A DNA stretch of 48,093 nucleotides from NCBI GenBank assembly GCA_020859755.1, contig JAJBVP010000255.1, forward strand, positions 1 through 48,093, written 5' to 3'. The first letter of the stretch is position 1. Every line of letters begins with the position of its first letter. The notes under the pieces are model-generated. The model made no database searches. It had not been told where the DNA came from and saw only the letters and a program-made list of their open reading frames with translations. The stretch is from Bacteroidales bacterium (GTDB lineage: Bacteria; Bacteroidota; Bacteroidia; Bacteroidales; Muribaculaceae). The position numbers and the translations under genes were made by a program. This document shows positions 17,793 to 27,173 of this stretch, in pieces.

Positions 17793-17800
17793 CAAATGTA
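17793..17800 (-). promoter_or_regulatory. -7 box of the HTCS promoter
   Basis: TACATTTG on the minus strand matches TAnnTTTG and is followed after seven bases (CGTCACC) by the ATG, the same short layout as the GH106 promoter. The -33 element is poor: the nearest candidate is CTTG, 18 bp upstream. Weak basal expression would suit a regulator. Confidence 0.65.
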
Positions 17801-17850
17801 AGCATTTTTCCTTATCCCCAAGAGGTGAAAAACGGCGAAATCGGGCAGTT

Positions 17851-17877
17851 GGAACAAATATTATAAAATTTGGCGCG
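17851..17877 (+). promoter_or_regulatory. Putative HTCS operator, copy A (HTCS/GH78 divergent region)
   Basis: The 27 bp begin GGAACAAATA and end TTTGGCGCG. The distance from its end to the ATCTTTTG element at 17908-17915 is 30 bp, matching the 30-31 bp at the other three copies. It points towards the GH78-GH3/GH37-GH78 operon and is also about 50 bp upstream of the HTCS -7 box, so it could serve autoregulation. Confidence 0.65.
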
Positions 17878-17907
17878 AATGCTACAATTCCCTGCGCCAC
17901 AACGTCC

Positions 17908-17915
17908 ATCTTTTG
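17908..17915 (+). promoter_or_regulatory. Probable -7 region of the GH78 operon
   Basis: ATCTTTTG has the TTTG core of the Bacteroides -7 box but not the TA. It is proposed because it lies at the same distance from the operator as in the other units. A second candidate, TAATTTTG at 17950-17957, fits the consensus better but has no -33 box and is 72 bp from the operator. Confidence 0.4.
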
Positions 17916-17997
17916 TACCATTTCGCTAATCGCTGTGCGGCTTCTGGCGTAATTTTGCGGTGTGAATAACCCAAATCATGAATCACCCCTATTTGCC

Positions 17998-19749
17998 ATG
18001 AAGCATAAAGCAAGTTTAGCGCTCTTACTCTCCACGATGTTGTGGTCGGCCCCTCCGGCCATAGGCGCGCTCACGCGTCACACGGTCAACCCCCAGCGTA
18101 TCGTATGGGCCAGTGACACCACGGGACGCTACATAAGTGATACAGGATGCTTGTTGTCGCCCTTTAGCGGACAGGTCTCAGTGGCCGACCGCGAGGGTAC
18201 TCACCTACGTTCTGATTCATCCCACCAGGCGGCATTGCTGCTCGACTTCGGCAAGGAGTTGCACGGTGGCGTGAGGATACATTCGGCCAACCGCGCCAAC
18301 AACACGCCTGTCAGCCTTCGCGTACGTCTTGGCGAATCGGTCACCGAGGCTATGAGCGACGTCACTCCCGGCAACAACCCCTCCAACGCCACCAACGAGC
18401 ACTCGATGCGCGATTTCATCGTGAAGGCTCCTTGGCTCGGCACTATTGAGTGTGGCAACAGCGGCTTCCGCTTCGTGAGAATTGACCTGTTGGATGAGGA
18501 GGTGGATTATGTGCTTCGGCACATCGAGGCCGTTTCGGTGATGATCGACGACCCCGAGATAGGTACATTTTCAAGCTCCGACGGCCGTGTCGACTCAATT
18601 TGGAGCGTAGGGGTATACACAGTGAAACTCAATGTCCAGGATTATGTGTGGGACGGAGTGAAACGCGACCGCCTGGTGTGGCTCGGCGACATGCACCCCG
18701 AGGTGATGACAATCGCCAACGTCTGGGGCAATCTCCCGGCCGTTCATCGCAGCCTTGATTTCGCCCGCGACGACACCCCGCTGCCCGGATGGATCAACGG
18801 CATGAGCAGTTACTCGCTTTGGTGGGTCATTATTCTCCACGACCTGTACCTCTATCAGGGCGACCTGGCGTTCCTCCAGTCGCAGGCTGAATATCTTCAC
18901 CAATTGGTCGACCAGATAGCCTCCAAGGTGGGGGATGACGGCGTGGAACAACTCGACGGGGCGCGTTTCCTCGATTGGCCCACGTCCGACAAGCCCGAAG
19001 CTATCCACTGCGGCCTTCAGGCCTTGACACATTGGTCAATGCAATGCGCCGTCGTGCTCGGGGAGCAGCTTGGCGACAAGGCAATGGCCAACACCGCCCG
19101 CGATTGCATGCGACGGCTCGAGCGTCATCACCCCTCCTGCGCCGGTAACAGCCAGGCCGCGGCCTTGGCGATTATCGCTGGAATGTCAACCGATCCCGAG
19201 AGCGACGCCCAGGTGATTTTGGCTAACGGTGTAAACACGTTCTCCACCTTCTACGGCTATTATATGCTCGAGGCTTTGGCGCAAACGGGGCATCTGGCCG
19301 AGGGCCTGGAAATGATGAAGCAATATTGGGGCGCGATGCTCGACCTGGGCGCAACCACGTTTTGGGAAGATTTGTCCTACTCCGATATAGCCAACGCGGG
19401 CCGTATTGACGAGATCGTCCCCCAGGGGAAATATGACATACACGCCGAGGGTGGCGCCTATTGCTACAAAGGATTACGCCTAAGCTTATGCCACGGCTGG
19501 GCTTCAGGGCCCACATCGTGGCTCTCTCGATACGTGTTGGGAGTCAAGCCGTTGACCCCCGGATGCGCGCAAGTAGCTGTAACACCCTCCTTGGGCTCGC
19601 TCGACCATGCTGAGGGTACTGTCCCCACGCCTCATGGACCCATCCACGTCAAGGCTTGGAAGGACCGACGCGGCAAAACGCAATGCCTGGTTGAAGCTCC
19701 CGACGGCGTGAAAGTGGAGTCAACGGGACGTTCAACCGCCCAAAATTGA
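17998..19749 (+). CDS. Short GH78-like alpha-L-rhamnosidase, exported
   Basis: A 583-residue exported protein; the signal peptide MKHKASLALLLSTMLWSAPPA starts at an ATG at 17998. The track start at 17962 is a GTG 12 codons upstream without signal character. An N-terminal beta-sandwich (LLLDFGKELHGGVRI, VRLGESVTEAM) is followed by an (alpha/alpha)6 barrel with VWDGVKRDRLVWLGDMHPE. That corresponds to the GH78 catalytic segment usually written DCPQRDERLGWTGD, with Asp where many members have Glu. It ends with the small C-terminal sandwich (VAVTPSLGSLDHAEGTVPTP). It is shorter than typical GH78 enzymes (700-1100 residues), as in the compact Bacteroidetes clade. First gene of the operon with GH3-GH37 (13-bp gap). 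Rhamnosidase activity is the best guess; the linkage is unknown. Confidence 0.85.
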   Translation: MKHKASLALLLSTMLWSAPPAIGALTRHTVNPQRIVWASDTTGRYISDTGCLLSPFSGQVSVADREGTHLRSDSSHQAALLLDFGKELHGGVRIHSANRANNTPVSLRVRLGESVTEAMSDVTPGNNPSNATNEHSMRDFIVKAPWLGTIECGNSGFRFVRIDLLDEEVDYVLRHIEAVSVMIDDPEIGTFSSSDGRVDSIWSVGVYTVKLNVQDYVWDGVKRDRLVWLGDMHPEVMTIANVWGNLPAVHRSLDFARDDTPLPGWINGMSSYSLWWVIILHDLYLYQGDLAFLQSQAEYLHQLVDQIASKVGDDGVEQLDGARFLDWPTSDKPEAIHCGLQALTHWSMQCAVVLGEQLGDKAMANTARDCMRRLERHHPSCAGNSQAAALAIIAGMSTDPESDAQVILANGVNTFSTFYGYYMLEALAQTGHLAEGLEMMKQYWGAMLDLGATTFWEDLSYSDIANAGRIDEIVPQGKYDIHAEGGAYCYKGLRLSLCHGWASGPTSWLSRYVLGVKPLTPGCAQVAVTPSLGSLDHAEGTVPTPHGPIHVKAWKDRRGKTQCLVEAPDGVKVESTGRSTAQN

Positions 19750-19762
19750 CCAGCTGTAAGTG

Positions 19763-22700
19763 ATGAAATATGTTACGTGTATATTGGTAGGCGGATTGGT
19801 TGCCCTGAGCGGTAACTGCCGCGAAACGGCCAGCGAATCCACCATGGTGGATTCGCTGATGTCGGTTATGACCCTGGAGGAGAGGATTGGCCAAACCAAC
19901 TTCGGAGTTGTGGGTACGCCACTGGTCGTTGGGAGCGCCGTTGGGCTGGAAGAGGCCATTGCCCAGGGCCTGATAGGCTCGGTAGGAGGGCACGACCCTC
20001 AAGGGGCCTACAATGCCCAAAAAACCGCGGTGGAGCGCTCTCCACATGGCATACCGTTGATAATCGGCCTCGACGTGGTGCACGGCTACCGCACTACCTT
20101 CCCCATTCCCCTGGGCGCCGCATCCTCTTGGAATCTACCGCTGGTCGAGAAGGCGGCGCGCATGGCCGCGAGGGAAGCGTCGAGCTTCGGCATTTGCCAC
20201 ACCTACGCGCCGATGGTCGATATCTGCCGTGACCCTCGCTGGGGGCGAATCGCTGAAGGCACCGGTGAAGATCCTTGGTTAGGATCCCGTATGGCCGAGG
20301 CTCAGATCCGGGGCTACCAAGGCGCCCACCTCGCGGCCGATAGCACCGTGATGGCTTGCGTGAAACATTTCGCGCTCTATGGGGCCTCGGAGGGTGGCCG
20401 CGACTACAACACGGTGTCGATGGACGATGCCACGATGCACAACTATTATTTGCCTCCATATCACGCCGGGGTGCATGCCGGTGCCGGCACGGTGATGTCG
20501 TCGTTCAACGTGGTCAACGGCGTGCCGGCGACCTCCAACTCTTGGCTCCTCACCACCTTGCTGCGCGACCAATGGGGATTTGACGGTTTTGTGATTTCCG
20601 ATGCCAATTCCGTTGCCGAGACCCTCACTCACGGAACAACCTCGGGAGCCATCGACGCGGCTGTGCAGGCATTGCTTGCCGGAACCGACATGGACCTATG
20701 TAGCGGACTGTACTCAGCCTGCCTAAAGGACGCGTTGGAGCAGGGGCTTATCACCGAGGATGACATCAACCGTGCATGCCGCCGTGTACTGCTCGCCAAA
20801 GTGCGCTTGGGGCTTTTCGACGACCCTTACCGATATTTTCACGATGCGCCAGCACCTTACGAAGCCTTGACCGTTGCCCAAAAGCTGGCCGCTGAAAGTG
20901 CCGTGTTGCTTAAAAATGATGGCGTATTGCCTTTAAAATCCAATGCGAAAGTAGCGGTTGTGGGTGATATGGCCGATGCTCGCGGTGACTTACGGGGATG
21001 TTGGGCATGGAATTACGACGAACAGTTGCTACGCTCTCCCCGGGAGGCTCTCGACAGTGTGATCGGCTTGGTTTCGCCAGAACAGGCCGATGTAGTTCTG
21101 TGCATCACGGGCGAACCGGCTTCCCTCACTGGCGAGGCCAAATGCCGCGCCGACATCTCTCTGCCCGAGAACGGGAAAAGAGCGGTTGAGCATGCTAAAT
21201 CCTACGGCCGGCCTGTTGTGGCTGTGCTGCTTACGGGTCGGCCATTGGTGATACCCGAATTGGAAGCCGACCCGCAAATTTCGGCTATTTTGGTGGGCTG
21301 GCACGGTGGCACCCGAGCTTCACAAGCCTTGGCTGATGTGTTGACTGGCGTGGTGAATCCCTCGGGCCGTCTCACCTCCACATGGCCTCGCCATAACGGG
21401 CAGATCCCGTTGTATTACAACGCTTTGCCCACTGGAAGGCCATATTCCGATTTTTGGGCAACGTCCAAGTACCTCGACGTGAGCAACGAGGCGCTGTATC
21501 CATTCGGTTACGGCCTCGGTTACTCCACCGTGGAATACAGCCCTATATCCCTTTCCGCCAAGGAGATAGTGGGCGAGAAGAAGGAGGCGGAGGCCTATGT
21601 GACCGTGACCAATACGGGCAACGTTCCCCAAACCGAGGTGGTCCAGCTTTACCTGCGTGATCCTGTTGCGGATATCTCGCGCCCCGTCAAGGAGTTAAAA
21701 GGATTTCAGCGAGTGGAATTACAACCCGGGGAGAACCGTCGGGTAACATTTACGATCACCCCCGAATTATTAACGTATTACGACCCGGCAACCGGGCAAT
21801 GGCGTTGGGACGACGGTGAATTTGTGCTGATGGTCGGACCCAATTCCCGCGACCTTTGTTGCGACACGATCACGTGGCGTCACACAAATGCTTCTGCCGA
21901 GACGCAAGCCTTGCGTCGCCATATCCACGAGGAATTGCCTAAGTCGGTGCGTACCCTCAGCGAGGACACCGCAGGCCGTTTCGGCCTGCGGTATCCCTAT
22001 AGCGTGCCGTGCGTGCGCGACGGATTCCAGGACATGTATTATTGGGACACTTACTTCACCAATCTGGGGCTGCTAATCGATGGCGACACCGAGCAGGCGC
22101 TCAATAATTATCGGGATATCATCTCGTTAATCGACCGGTTCGGCTACATGCCCAATGGCAGCAACGAGGCTCTGGTTGATCGCAGTCAGCCCCCTGTTGC
22201 CGCCTTGATGGCTCGTGATCTGCTTGCCTATGGAGTTGATACCATGTCTGTTATCGCCACTTTACCCGCACTTGAGCGCGAATACCAATTTTGGATGACC
22301 CAGCGTATCGCTCCCAACGGGCTCAACCGCTACGGCCACAACAGCTCGGATGACACCCTTGACGGCTTTTACGGCGCAATCACCACTTACCGTTTCCTCC
22401 AGCAACCCGACCCCTCGCTCACGCGCGAGCAGCGAGTAGCGGCCGGAGCGCATCTGTTGGCCGAGGCTGAGAGTGGTTGGGATTTTAATCCTCGTTTCCA
22501 CCATTGCTGCATGGATTTCAACCCTGTGGATCTCAATGCATTAATGTATGCCTCGGAGTTGACTCTGGCTGATTTGTGCTACCTTGCTGGCCGTCAGGCT
22601 GATATCCAGAAGTACCGAAATTCCGCCAATAAGCGGCAAAAGCTTTTTAATCGCTATTGTGTTGACCCAAAGACACATATCCCATATGATTACGATTGGC

Positions 22701-23134
22701 GTAACAGCAAGCGTGGCACCTTGCTTTCCTCGGCTATTTTCTTCCCGTTATATACTGGGCTGGTCGACAAAGCCACAGCCAAAGCGGTGTCGCAAGCTCT
22801 TGACCGCCTCGAGCTACCCTACGGGCTGCCCGCTTGCGAGAAGGGTGTGCGCGATGTTACCTATCAGTGGGATTATCCCAATTGCTGGGCTCCCCTGTTG
22901 GTGATGGCCGTGGGAGGACTCGAAAAATACGGAAACTCCACCGAGGCCAAGCGCTTGGCCCAAAAATACTTGGATACAGTCACCCGCATGTACCGCGAAT
23001 CGGGCCAACTTTGGGAGAAATACAATGGCGAGACCGGCAACCATGACGCGGCCGACGAGTATGCCAATATCGGCAACTTCATGGGCTGGACCGCGGGTGC
23101 TTGGCTATATTGTTACAATTATCTATATCAATGA
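19763..23134 (+). CDS. GH3 beta-glycosidase fused to GH37 trehalase-like domain
   Basis: 1123 residues with a signal peptide (MKYVTCILVGGLVALSG). Residues about 30-700 are a full GH3 enzyme of the BglX type: GIPLIIGLDVVHGYRTTFPIP, RDPRWGRIAEGTGEDPWL, KHFALYGASEGGRDYN, nucleophile Asp280 in FVISDANS, the second alpha/beta domain and the Fn3-like tail (YFHDAP... to TITPELLTYYDP). Residues about 715-1120 are a GH37 alpha,alpha-trehalase fold: DMYYWDTYFTNLGLL, GYMPNGSNEALVDRSQPP, ESGWDFNPRF with the likely acid Asp907, QWDYPNCWAP, and LWEKYNG with the likely base Glu1085. Both active sites look intact, so one protein may remove beta- and alpha-linked glucose or similar residues. The start at 19763 is preferred over the GTG one codon earlier. 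Its TGA overlaps the next ATG. Confidence 0.93.
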   Translation: MKYVTCILVGGLVALSGNCRETASESTMVDSLMSVMTLEERIGQTNFGVVGTPLVVGSAVGLEEAIAQGLIGSVGGHDPQGAYNAQKTAVERSPHGIPLIIGLDVVHGYRTTFPIPLGAASSWNLPLVEKAARMAAREASSFGICHTYAPMVDICRDPRWGRIAEGTGEDPWLGSRMAEAQIRGYQGAHLAADSTVMACVKHFALYGASEGGRDYNTVSMDDATMHNYYLPPYHAGVHAGAGTVMSSFNVVNGVPATSNSWLLTTLLRDQWGFDGFVISDANSVAETLTHGTTSGAIDAAVQALLAGTDMDLCSGLYSACLKDALEQGLITEDDINRACRRVLLAKVRLGLFDDPYRYFHDAPAPYEALTVAQKLAAESAVLLKNDGVLPLKSNAKVAVVGDMADARGDLRGCWAWNYDEQLLRSPREALDSVIGLVSPEQADVVLCITGEPASLTGEAKCRADISLPENGKRAVEHAKSYGRPVVAVLLTGRPLVIPELEADPQISAILVGWHGGTRASQALADVLTGVVNPSGRLTSTWPRHNGQIPLYYNALPTGRPYSDFWATSKYLDVSNEALYPFGYGLGYSTVEYSPISLSAKEIVGEKKEAEAYVTVTNTGNVPQTEVVQLYLRDPVADISRPVKELKGFQRVELQPGENRRVTFTITPELLTYYDPATGQWRWDDGEFVLMVGPNSRDLCCDTITWRHTNASAETQALRRHIHEELPKSVRTLSEDTAGRFGLRYPYSVPCVRDGFQDMYYWDTYFTNLGLLIDGDTEQALNNYRDIISLIDRFGYMPNGSNEALVDRSQPPVAALMARDLLAYGVDTMSVIATLPALEREYQFWMTQRIAPNGLNRYGHNSSDDTLDGFYGAITTYRFLQQPDPSLTREQRVAAGAHLLAEAESGWDFNPRFHHCCMDFNPVDLNALMYASELTLADLCYLAGRQADIQKYRNSANKRQKLFNRYCVDPKTHIPYDYDWRNSKRGTLLSSAIFFPLYTGLVDKATAKAVSQALDRLELPYGLPACEKGVRDVTYQWDYPNCWAPLLVMAVGGLEKYGNSTEAKRLAQKYLDTVTRMYRESGQLWEKYNGETGNHDAADEYANIGNFMGWTAGAWLYCYNYLYQ

Positions 23135-26100
23135 GACTCAGTTGGTTAATATCTATAGTGTGTTTTTGTGCGTTGACCATCCGGGGCGAGTCCCCGGTGG
23201 CCAACGTCATCAACTTCGTGCGCCTCACCGAACCGCGCTCGCTGATCGAGCCTGTTTTGGCCCGATTCACCGACGAATATCTGTTCCTGACTACCCGCAA
23301 CCAACTTTCCCTCTGCGACTCCCTTGACATAAAGGCCACTTGGCTTCTCCAATACGACGCCCTTTGCTCCGACAACTATCAACAGCTTATGGCTCAGGCG
23401 ATAAAAAAAGGCCACGAGGTGGGGTTGTGGTGGGAAATCACTGAGCCTCATGTAGAAGCTGCCGGCATCCCGTGGCGAGGTCGATTCCCTTGGGATTGGC
23501 ACGCCAATGTAGGGTTCTCAATCGGTTACTCTCCCGAGCAACGCCTGCGGTTGGTCGACGTGGCAATGACGAAATTCAAGGAGGTATTCGGCGAGTATCC
23601 CCGATCGGTGGGTTCATGGTTTATCGATGCCAAAACGCTTGATTACATGCAATCTAAATACGGTGTCAAGGGTGCCGCTGTGTGCCGCGACCAAATCGGC
23701 ACCGACGGCTACAACCTGTGGGGAGGATATTGGCAAGGAGGTTACTTCCCGTCCAAAAACAATTTCTTTATCCCCGCACAAAATCCTGAAAACCAAATAA
23801 ATGTGGCAACTTTCCGAATGCTTGGCTCCGACCCGATCCGGCAATACGAGAGTGGCTTGGGAGGTCGACATCAGGACGTTGCCACGCTCGAACCCGTATA
23901 TCCCGCCTACGGAGGCAATAATCAATGGGTTGACTGGTATTTAAAGCAACTCTACGACACCTCTCGCCATGGATTGGTCTACACTCAAGTAGGTCAAGAG
24001 AACTCCTTCGGATGGGATGCGATCAATAGCGGCTTGCGTTGCCAACTCGCAGAATTACAACGTCTTAGTCAAAAGGGAAAAATCAGAATAGAAACCCTTG
24101 GAACTACATCTGAGCGATTTTTGGCCCAACATGCCACCACGCCCCTAAGCGTCACCACCACTCGTGACCCTTATGCCGCCGATAGGCGCCAAGCGATTTG
24201 GGTGAACGGCCCGCGTTACCGCGCCCACTTGATTGTAGAGGAGGATGGACGCCTGTCAATCAGGGACATACACCTGTTTGACGAAAGTTGGCAGTCGGCT
24301 TATCTTGACTCAGTGTGCACCTCCTCCTCTTGCTTTTATTTCACTCCAGCCCTCTTCGACGGCAATTGTTGGAGCGATGGTACAACCCCGGCACGCATCG
24401 CCATCGTGACTGCAGGTAAAAAAGGAGAATGGTTGGAATCTCACGACAAAATCCACTGTAAGGATTTCCCTGACCACTTCCAAGTGCGGCAAGGCCCCCT
24501 CACTATGTCGTTTTACCGGGACAGCATCACCATTTCCGCCAAAAATCGCCCCATCCGTTTACGCCCTCATTGCGACTGGAGCCGTGTGAATGGAATGACT
24601 GTCGAAGATGATTGTTTATCAGGAACTTTCGGCACAATGGATTGGAGCGTGGCCTTAAATGGCGTGGAAACGATTTCTAAAGAGGGAATCACCTCCTCAA
24701 GCAACCATATTTCTTTGGATTTCACCAATATAACGACTGCAAAAAGTCAAATGGGGAATGCCCAGTGGATTGGCGCACCGTGGCAAGGCGAGGAGCCATC
24801 GAAATCGGCCGGCCCCGAGCCTTATTGCCATGAATTGGGGGCATCCCCCTGGCTACGTGGCTCCTTTCGGTTAACAAAATCGGTGGCAAAAGCGACTGCC
24901 CGGGTAACAGGCTTGGGCTACTTTGAATTTTGGGTTAACGGCAAGCGAGTGGGCGATGATTATTTCGTGCCCGCCTTTACCTGTTACGGTCCACGTAACG
25001 ACCTGAAATACTACCCGATAGCTATCGAAGACACACCTTCGGCTTATCGCGTGGTGTATCTTGAATACGATATCACCCCGATGGTTCAAACCGGCGACAA
25101 TGTGGCTGGATTATGGCTCGGCAACGGCTTTTACGACTCGACAACGGGATGGGTGTCGGCCTTTGGTTCGCCACGCGGCATCGTTCGCATTGACGTGATT
25201 TACCCCGACGGCACTGTCGATCAGTTGGTTACCGACTCCACCTGGCAAGCAAAGCCGTCACCAATCGGTCTTAACGGCACATTTGAGGGGGAAATTTACG
25301 ACGCACGCCTCGACAATCCCGAATGGTGCACAACCGGTGATGATTCCCCTGATTGGCAACCAGTTGCAATACGCAAAGATCCAGAAGGTAAACTCCAACT
25401 TCAAGATTGCCCAACCGACAAAATCACTTCCACCTGGCTTCCCGATAGCGTAACCTGCAACGGCACCAAAAGTTACACCTTCCATTTCCCCGAAGAGATT
25501 GCCGGTCGAGTTTATCTCAAAAACATCCGGGGCCAACGAGGTGACACCATCAACATCATTTACCACAATGAAATGCCTCAGGGCGTCAATCACTATGTAA
25601 TAGGTGATTCTATTCCAAACGAATACGCCCCACGCTTTTCCTGGTGGACCTTCAGCAATGTTACAATTGAAGGGCTGGACGACCTACCTGAGGTAATTGC
25701 GCAGGCTATCAACACCGATATCCCCGTTGTGGGTCATTTCAGTTGCTCCAATGAGGTGATCAACAAGCTCTTACACGCATGGCAACGTACCCAATTGGAC
25801 AATTTCCACGGAGGAATAGCCAGCGACTGCCCACAGCGCGAGCACGCCCCTTACACTGGCGACGGACAAGTGGTTATGCCCATGGTACTGTACAATTTCG
25901 ATGCCGTGGATTTTTACCGCAAGTGGTTGCGGGATATGCGCGACGCCCAAATCCCCGAAACGGGTTATGTGCCCAACGGAGCTCCCTGGCAACCTGGTTG
26001 CGGCGGTGGCCCAGCTTGGGGTGCTGCTATGTCGTTGATGCCGTGGGATCTATATCGATGGACTGGCGACCTTCAAGACCTGCTCGACAATTTTGACGCC

Positions 26101-27039
26101 ATGGAGCGTCAAGCCCAGTATATGCTCTCGTGGCAACTACCCGACGGCACGATGCTCGCCCAACGCGCCAACGTAGGTTCCACGGAGCCGATGTATTGGC
26201 TCAACCTTGGCGACTGGTGCGCCCCAGGCGACCTGCCCAACCAAAATCTTGTTCACACATTTTATTTGTGGCTCTGTGCCGACCGTGTCGCTCAAGCCGC
26301 CAACGCCTTAGGTTTCAGCGAAAAAGCCAGTCAATGGCTACAGATAGCCACCGACGTCAAGCAGGCTTTCCACACCAAATTCTACAACCCCGAGGTCCAT
26401 AGCTACGGAAACTGTGGTGGCGATGTCTTTGCCTTGGCAATGGGCTTACCTCCGCATAAAGACGACAAAACCAAGGTGTCATTATCCTTGGTCCTCAGCA
26501 ACTTGATATACCGTTGCAATCGTCATCTCGACACTGGCATCTACGCTTCACGATACCTCGGAGAGGTGCTTGCCGACCGTGGACACATCGACCTTGCGCT
26601 TGACCTCATCACCCAACCCACTTACCCCTCACCCGCCTGTTGGCTATCCCAGGGAAGCACTACATTTTGGGAAAAATGGGATGGTGCCGACAGTCACAAC
26701 CATCCCATGTTTGGCGCACTACTCACATTCCTTTATTCTCGGTTGACAGGCCTTCGCCTCGACTTGAGTCAACCAGGCCTGAAACACGCCGTGATAGCCC
26801 CGATACTTTCCGAGGACGTAGCCCACGTGGAATACGAGCGTAAAGGGTGGAAAATACATATCGATCATTCGCCTCAGGATGTGACCTTGCGAGTAACCGT
26901 TCCCGAAGATTGTTCAGCCACGGTCATGCTCCCTTGGCCATTGCCTTGTCATGCCTCCACTGAGATTCCTCTAAACGAAGGCTCATGGCGGCTGGAGACA
27001 CATGAGGACGGCCGAGTGGTGGTCCAACCCGACGTTTAA
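23131..27039 (+). CDS. GH78 alpha-L-rhamnosidase with extra N-terminal deacetylase-like domain
   Basis: 1302 residues. The ATG at 23131 overlaps the previous stop (ATGA), indicating coupled translation, and opens a signal peptide (MRLSWLISIVCFCALTIRG); the track start ten codons earlier lacks this. Residues about 25-420 (NVINFVRLTEPRS, SLDIKATWLLQYDAL, KKGHEVGLWWEITEPHVEAAG, VGSWFIDAKTLDYMQSKYG) look like a NodB-type polysaccharide-deacetylase/TIM-like fold seen in uncharacterised Bacteroides proteins (DUF3863-like, from memory). Residues about 555-1290 are a complete GH78: WVNGKRVGDDYFVPAFTCYG in the N-terminal sandwich, catalytic segment SDCPQREHAPYTGDGQ, GYVPNGAPWQPGCGGGPAWG, STTFWEKWDG, and the C-terminal sandwich. 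Last gene of the GH operon. The function of the first domain is unknown. Confidence 0.9.
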   Translation: MRLSWLISIVCFCALTIRGESPVANVINFVRLTEPRSLIEPVLARFTDEYLFLTTRNQLSLCDSLDIKATWLLQYDALCSDNYQQLMAQAIKKGHEVGLWWEITEPHVEAAGIPWRGRFPWDWHANVGFSIGYSPEQRLRLVDVAMTKFKEVFGEYPRSVGSWFIDAKTLDYMQSKYGVKGAAVCRDQIGTDGYNLWGGYWQGGYFPSKNNFFIPAQNPENQINVATFRMLGSDPIRQYESGLGGRHQDVATLEPVYPAYGGNNQWVDWYLKQLYDTSRHGLVYTQVGQENSFGWDAINSGLRCQLAELQRLSQKGKIRIETLGTTSERFLAQHATTPLSVTTTRDPYAADRRQAIWVNGPRYRAHLIVEEDGRLSIRDIHLFDESWQSAYLDSVCTSSSCFYFTPALFDGNCWSDGTTPARIAIVTAGKKGEWLESHDKIHCKDFPDHFQVRQGPLTMSFYRDSITISAKNRPIRLRPHCDWSRVNGMTVEDDCLSGTFGTMDWSVALNGVETISKEGITSSSNHISLDFTNITTAKSQMGNAQWIGAPWQGEEPSKSAGPEPYCHELGASPWLRGSFRLTKSVAKATARVTGLGYFEFWVNGKRVGDDYFVPAFTCYGPRNDLKYYPIAIEDTPSAYRVVYLEYDITPMVQTGDNVAGLWLGNGFYDSTTGWVSAFGSPRGIVRIDVIYPDGTVDQLVTDSTWQAKPSPIGLNGTFEGEIYDARLDNPEWCTTGDDSPDWQPVAIRKDPEGKLQLQDCPTDKITSTWLPDSVTCNGTKSYTFHFPEEIAGRVYLKNIRGQRGDTINIIYHNEMPQGVNHYVIGDSIPNEYAPRFSWWTFSNVTIEGLDDLPEVIAQAINTDIPVVGHFSCSNEVINKLLHAWQRTQLDNFHGGIASDCPQREHAPYTGDGQVVMPMVLYNFDAVDFYRKWLRDMRDAQIPETGYVPNGAPWQPGCGGGPAWGAAMSLMPWDLYRWTGDLQDLLDNFDAMERQAQYMLSWQLPDGTMLAQRANVGSTEPMYWLNLGDWCAPGDLPNQNLVHTFYLWLCADRVAQAANALGFSEKASQWLQIATDVKQAFHTKFYNPEVHSYGNCGGDVFALAMGLPPHKDDKTKVSLSLVLSNLIYRCNRHLDTGIYASRYLGEVLADRGHIDLALDLITQPTYPSPACWLSQGSTTFWEKWDGADSHNHPMFGALLTFLYSRLTGLRLDLSQPGLKHAVIAPILSEDVAHVEYERKGWKIHIDHSPQDVTLRVTVPEDCSATVMLPWPLPCHASTEIPLNEGSWRLETHEDGRVVVQPDV

Positions 27040-27058
27040 CACTCTTCTGTCCTCGGGT

Positions 27059-27085
27059 GGAACAAATACAACAAATTTGTGAACA
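27059..27085 (+). promoter_or_regulatory. Putative HTCS operator, copy B (SusCD operon)
   Basis: Starts GGAACAAATA, then TTTG one base closer than in the other copies (offset 17 rather than 18). The right part differs. It lies 30 bp upstream of TAGCTTTG (27116). It overlaps a perfect 10-bp palindrome ACAAATTTGT (27071-27080), and ACAATTGT (27083-27090) follows 2 bp later. Confidence 0.6.
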
Positions 27086-27115
27086 ATTGTAAAATTGCAA
27101 TCCCGCGATTGTCAA

Positions 27116-27123
27116 TAGCTTTG
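27116..27123 (+). promoter_or_regulatory. -7 box of the SusC-SusD operon
   Basis: TAGCTTTG matches TAnnTTTG; ATTG lies 18 bp upstream as a weak -33. Seven bases after it an ATG opens a five-codon ORF (MKPLI, stop). The SusC start follows 26 bp after that stop, giving SusC a leader of about 45 bases. Confidence 0.65.
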
Positions 27124-27173
27124 CACTACCATGAAACCCCTTATCTAACCCCGCGAAACAATACCTCGACATA

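Noticed and set aside
17950-17957. TAATTTTG as the main GH78 promoter
   Set aside because: It fits the -7 consensus but has no -33 box and is 72 bp from the operator, whereas the TTTG at 17912-17915 has the same spacing as the other units. Kept only as an alternative.
27131-27148. Five-codon ORF as a real gene
   Set aside because: It is too short to support as a coding feature, so it is mentioned only as a possible leader.
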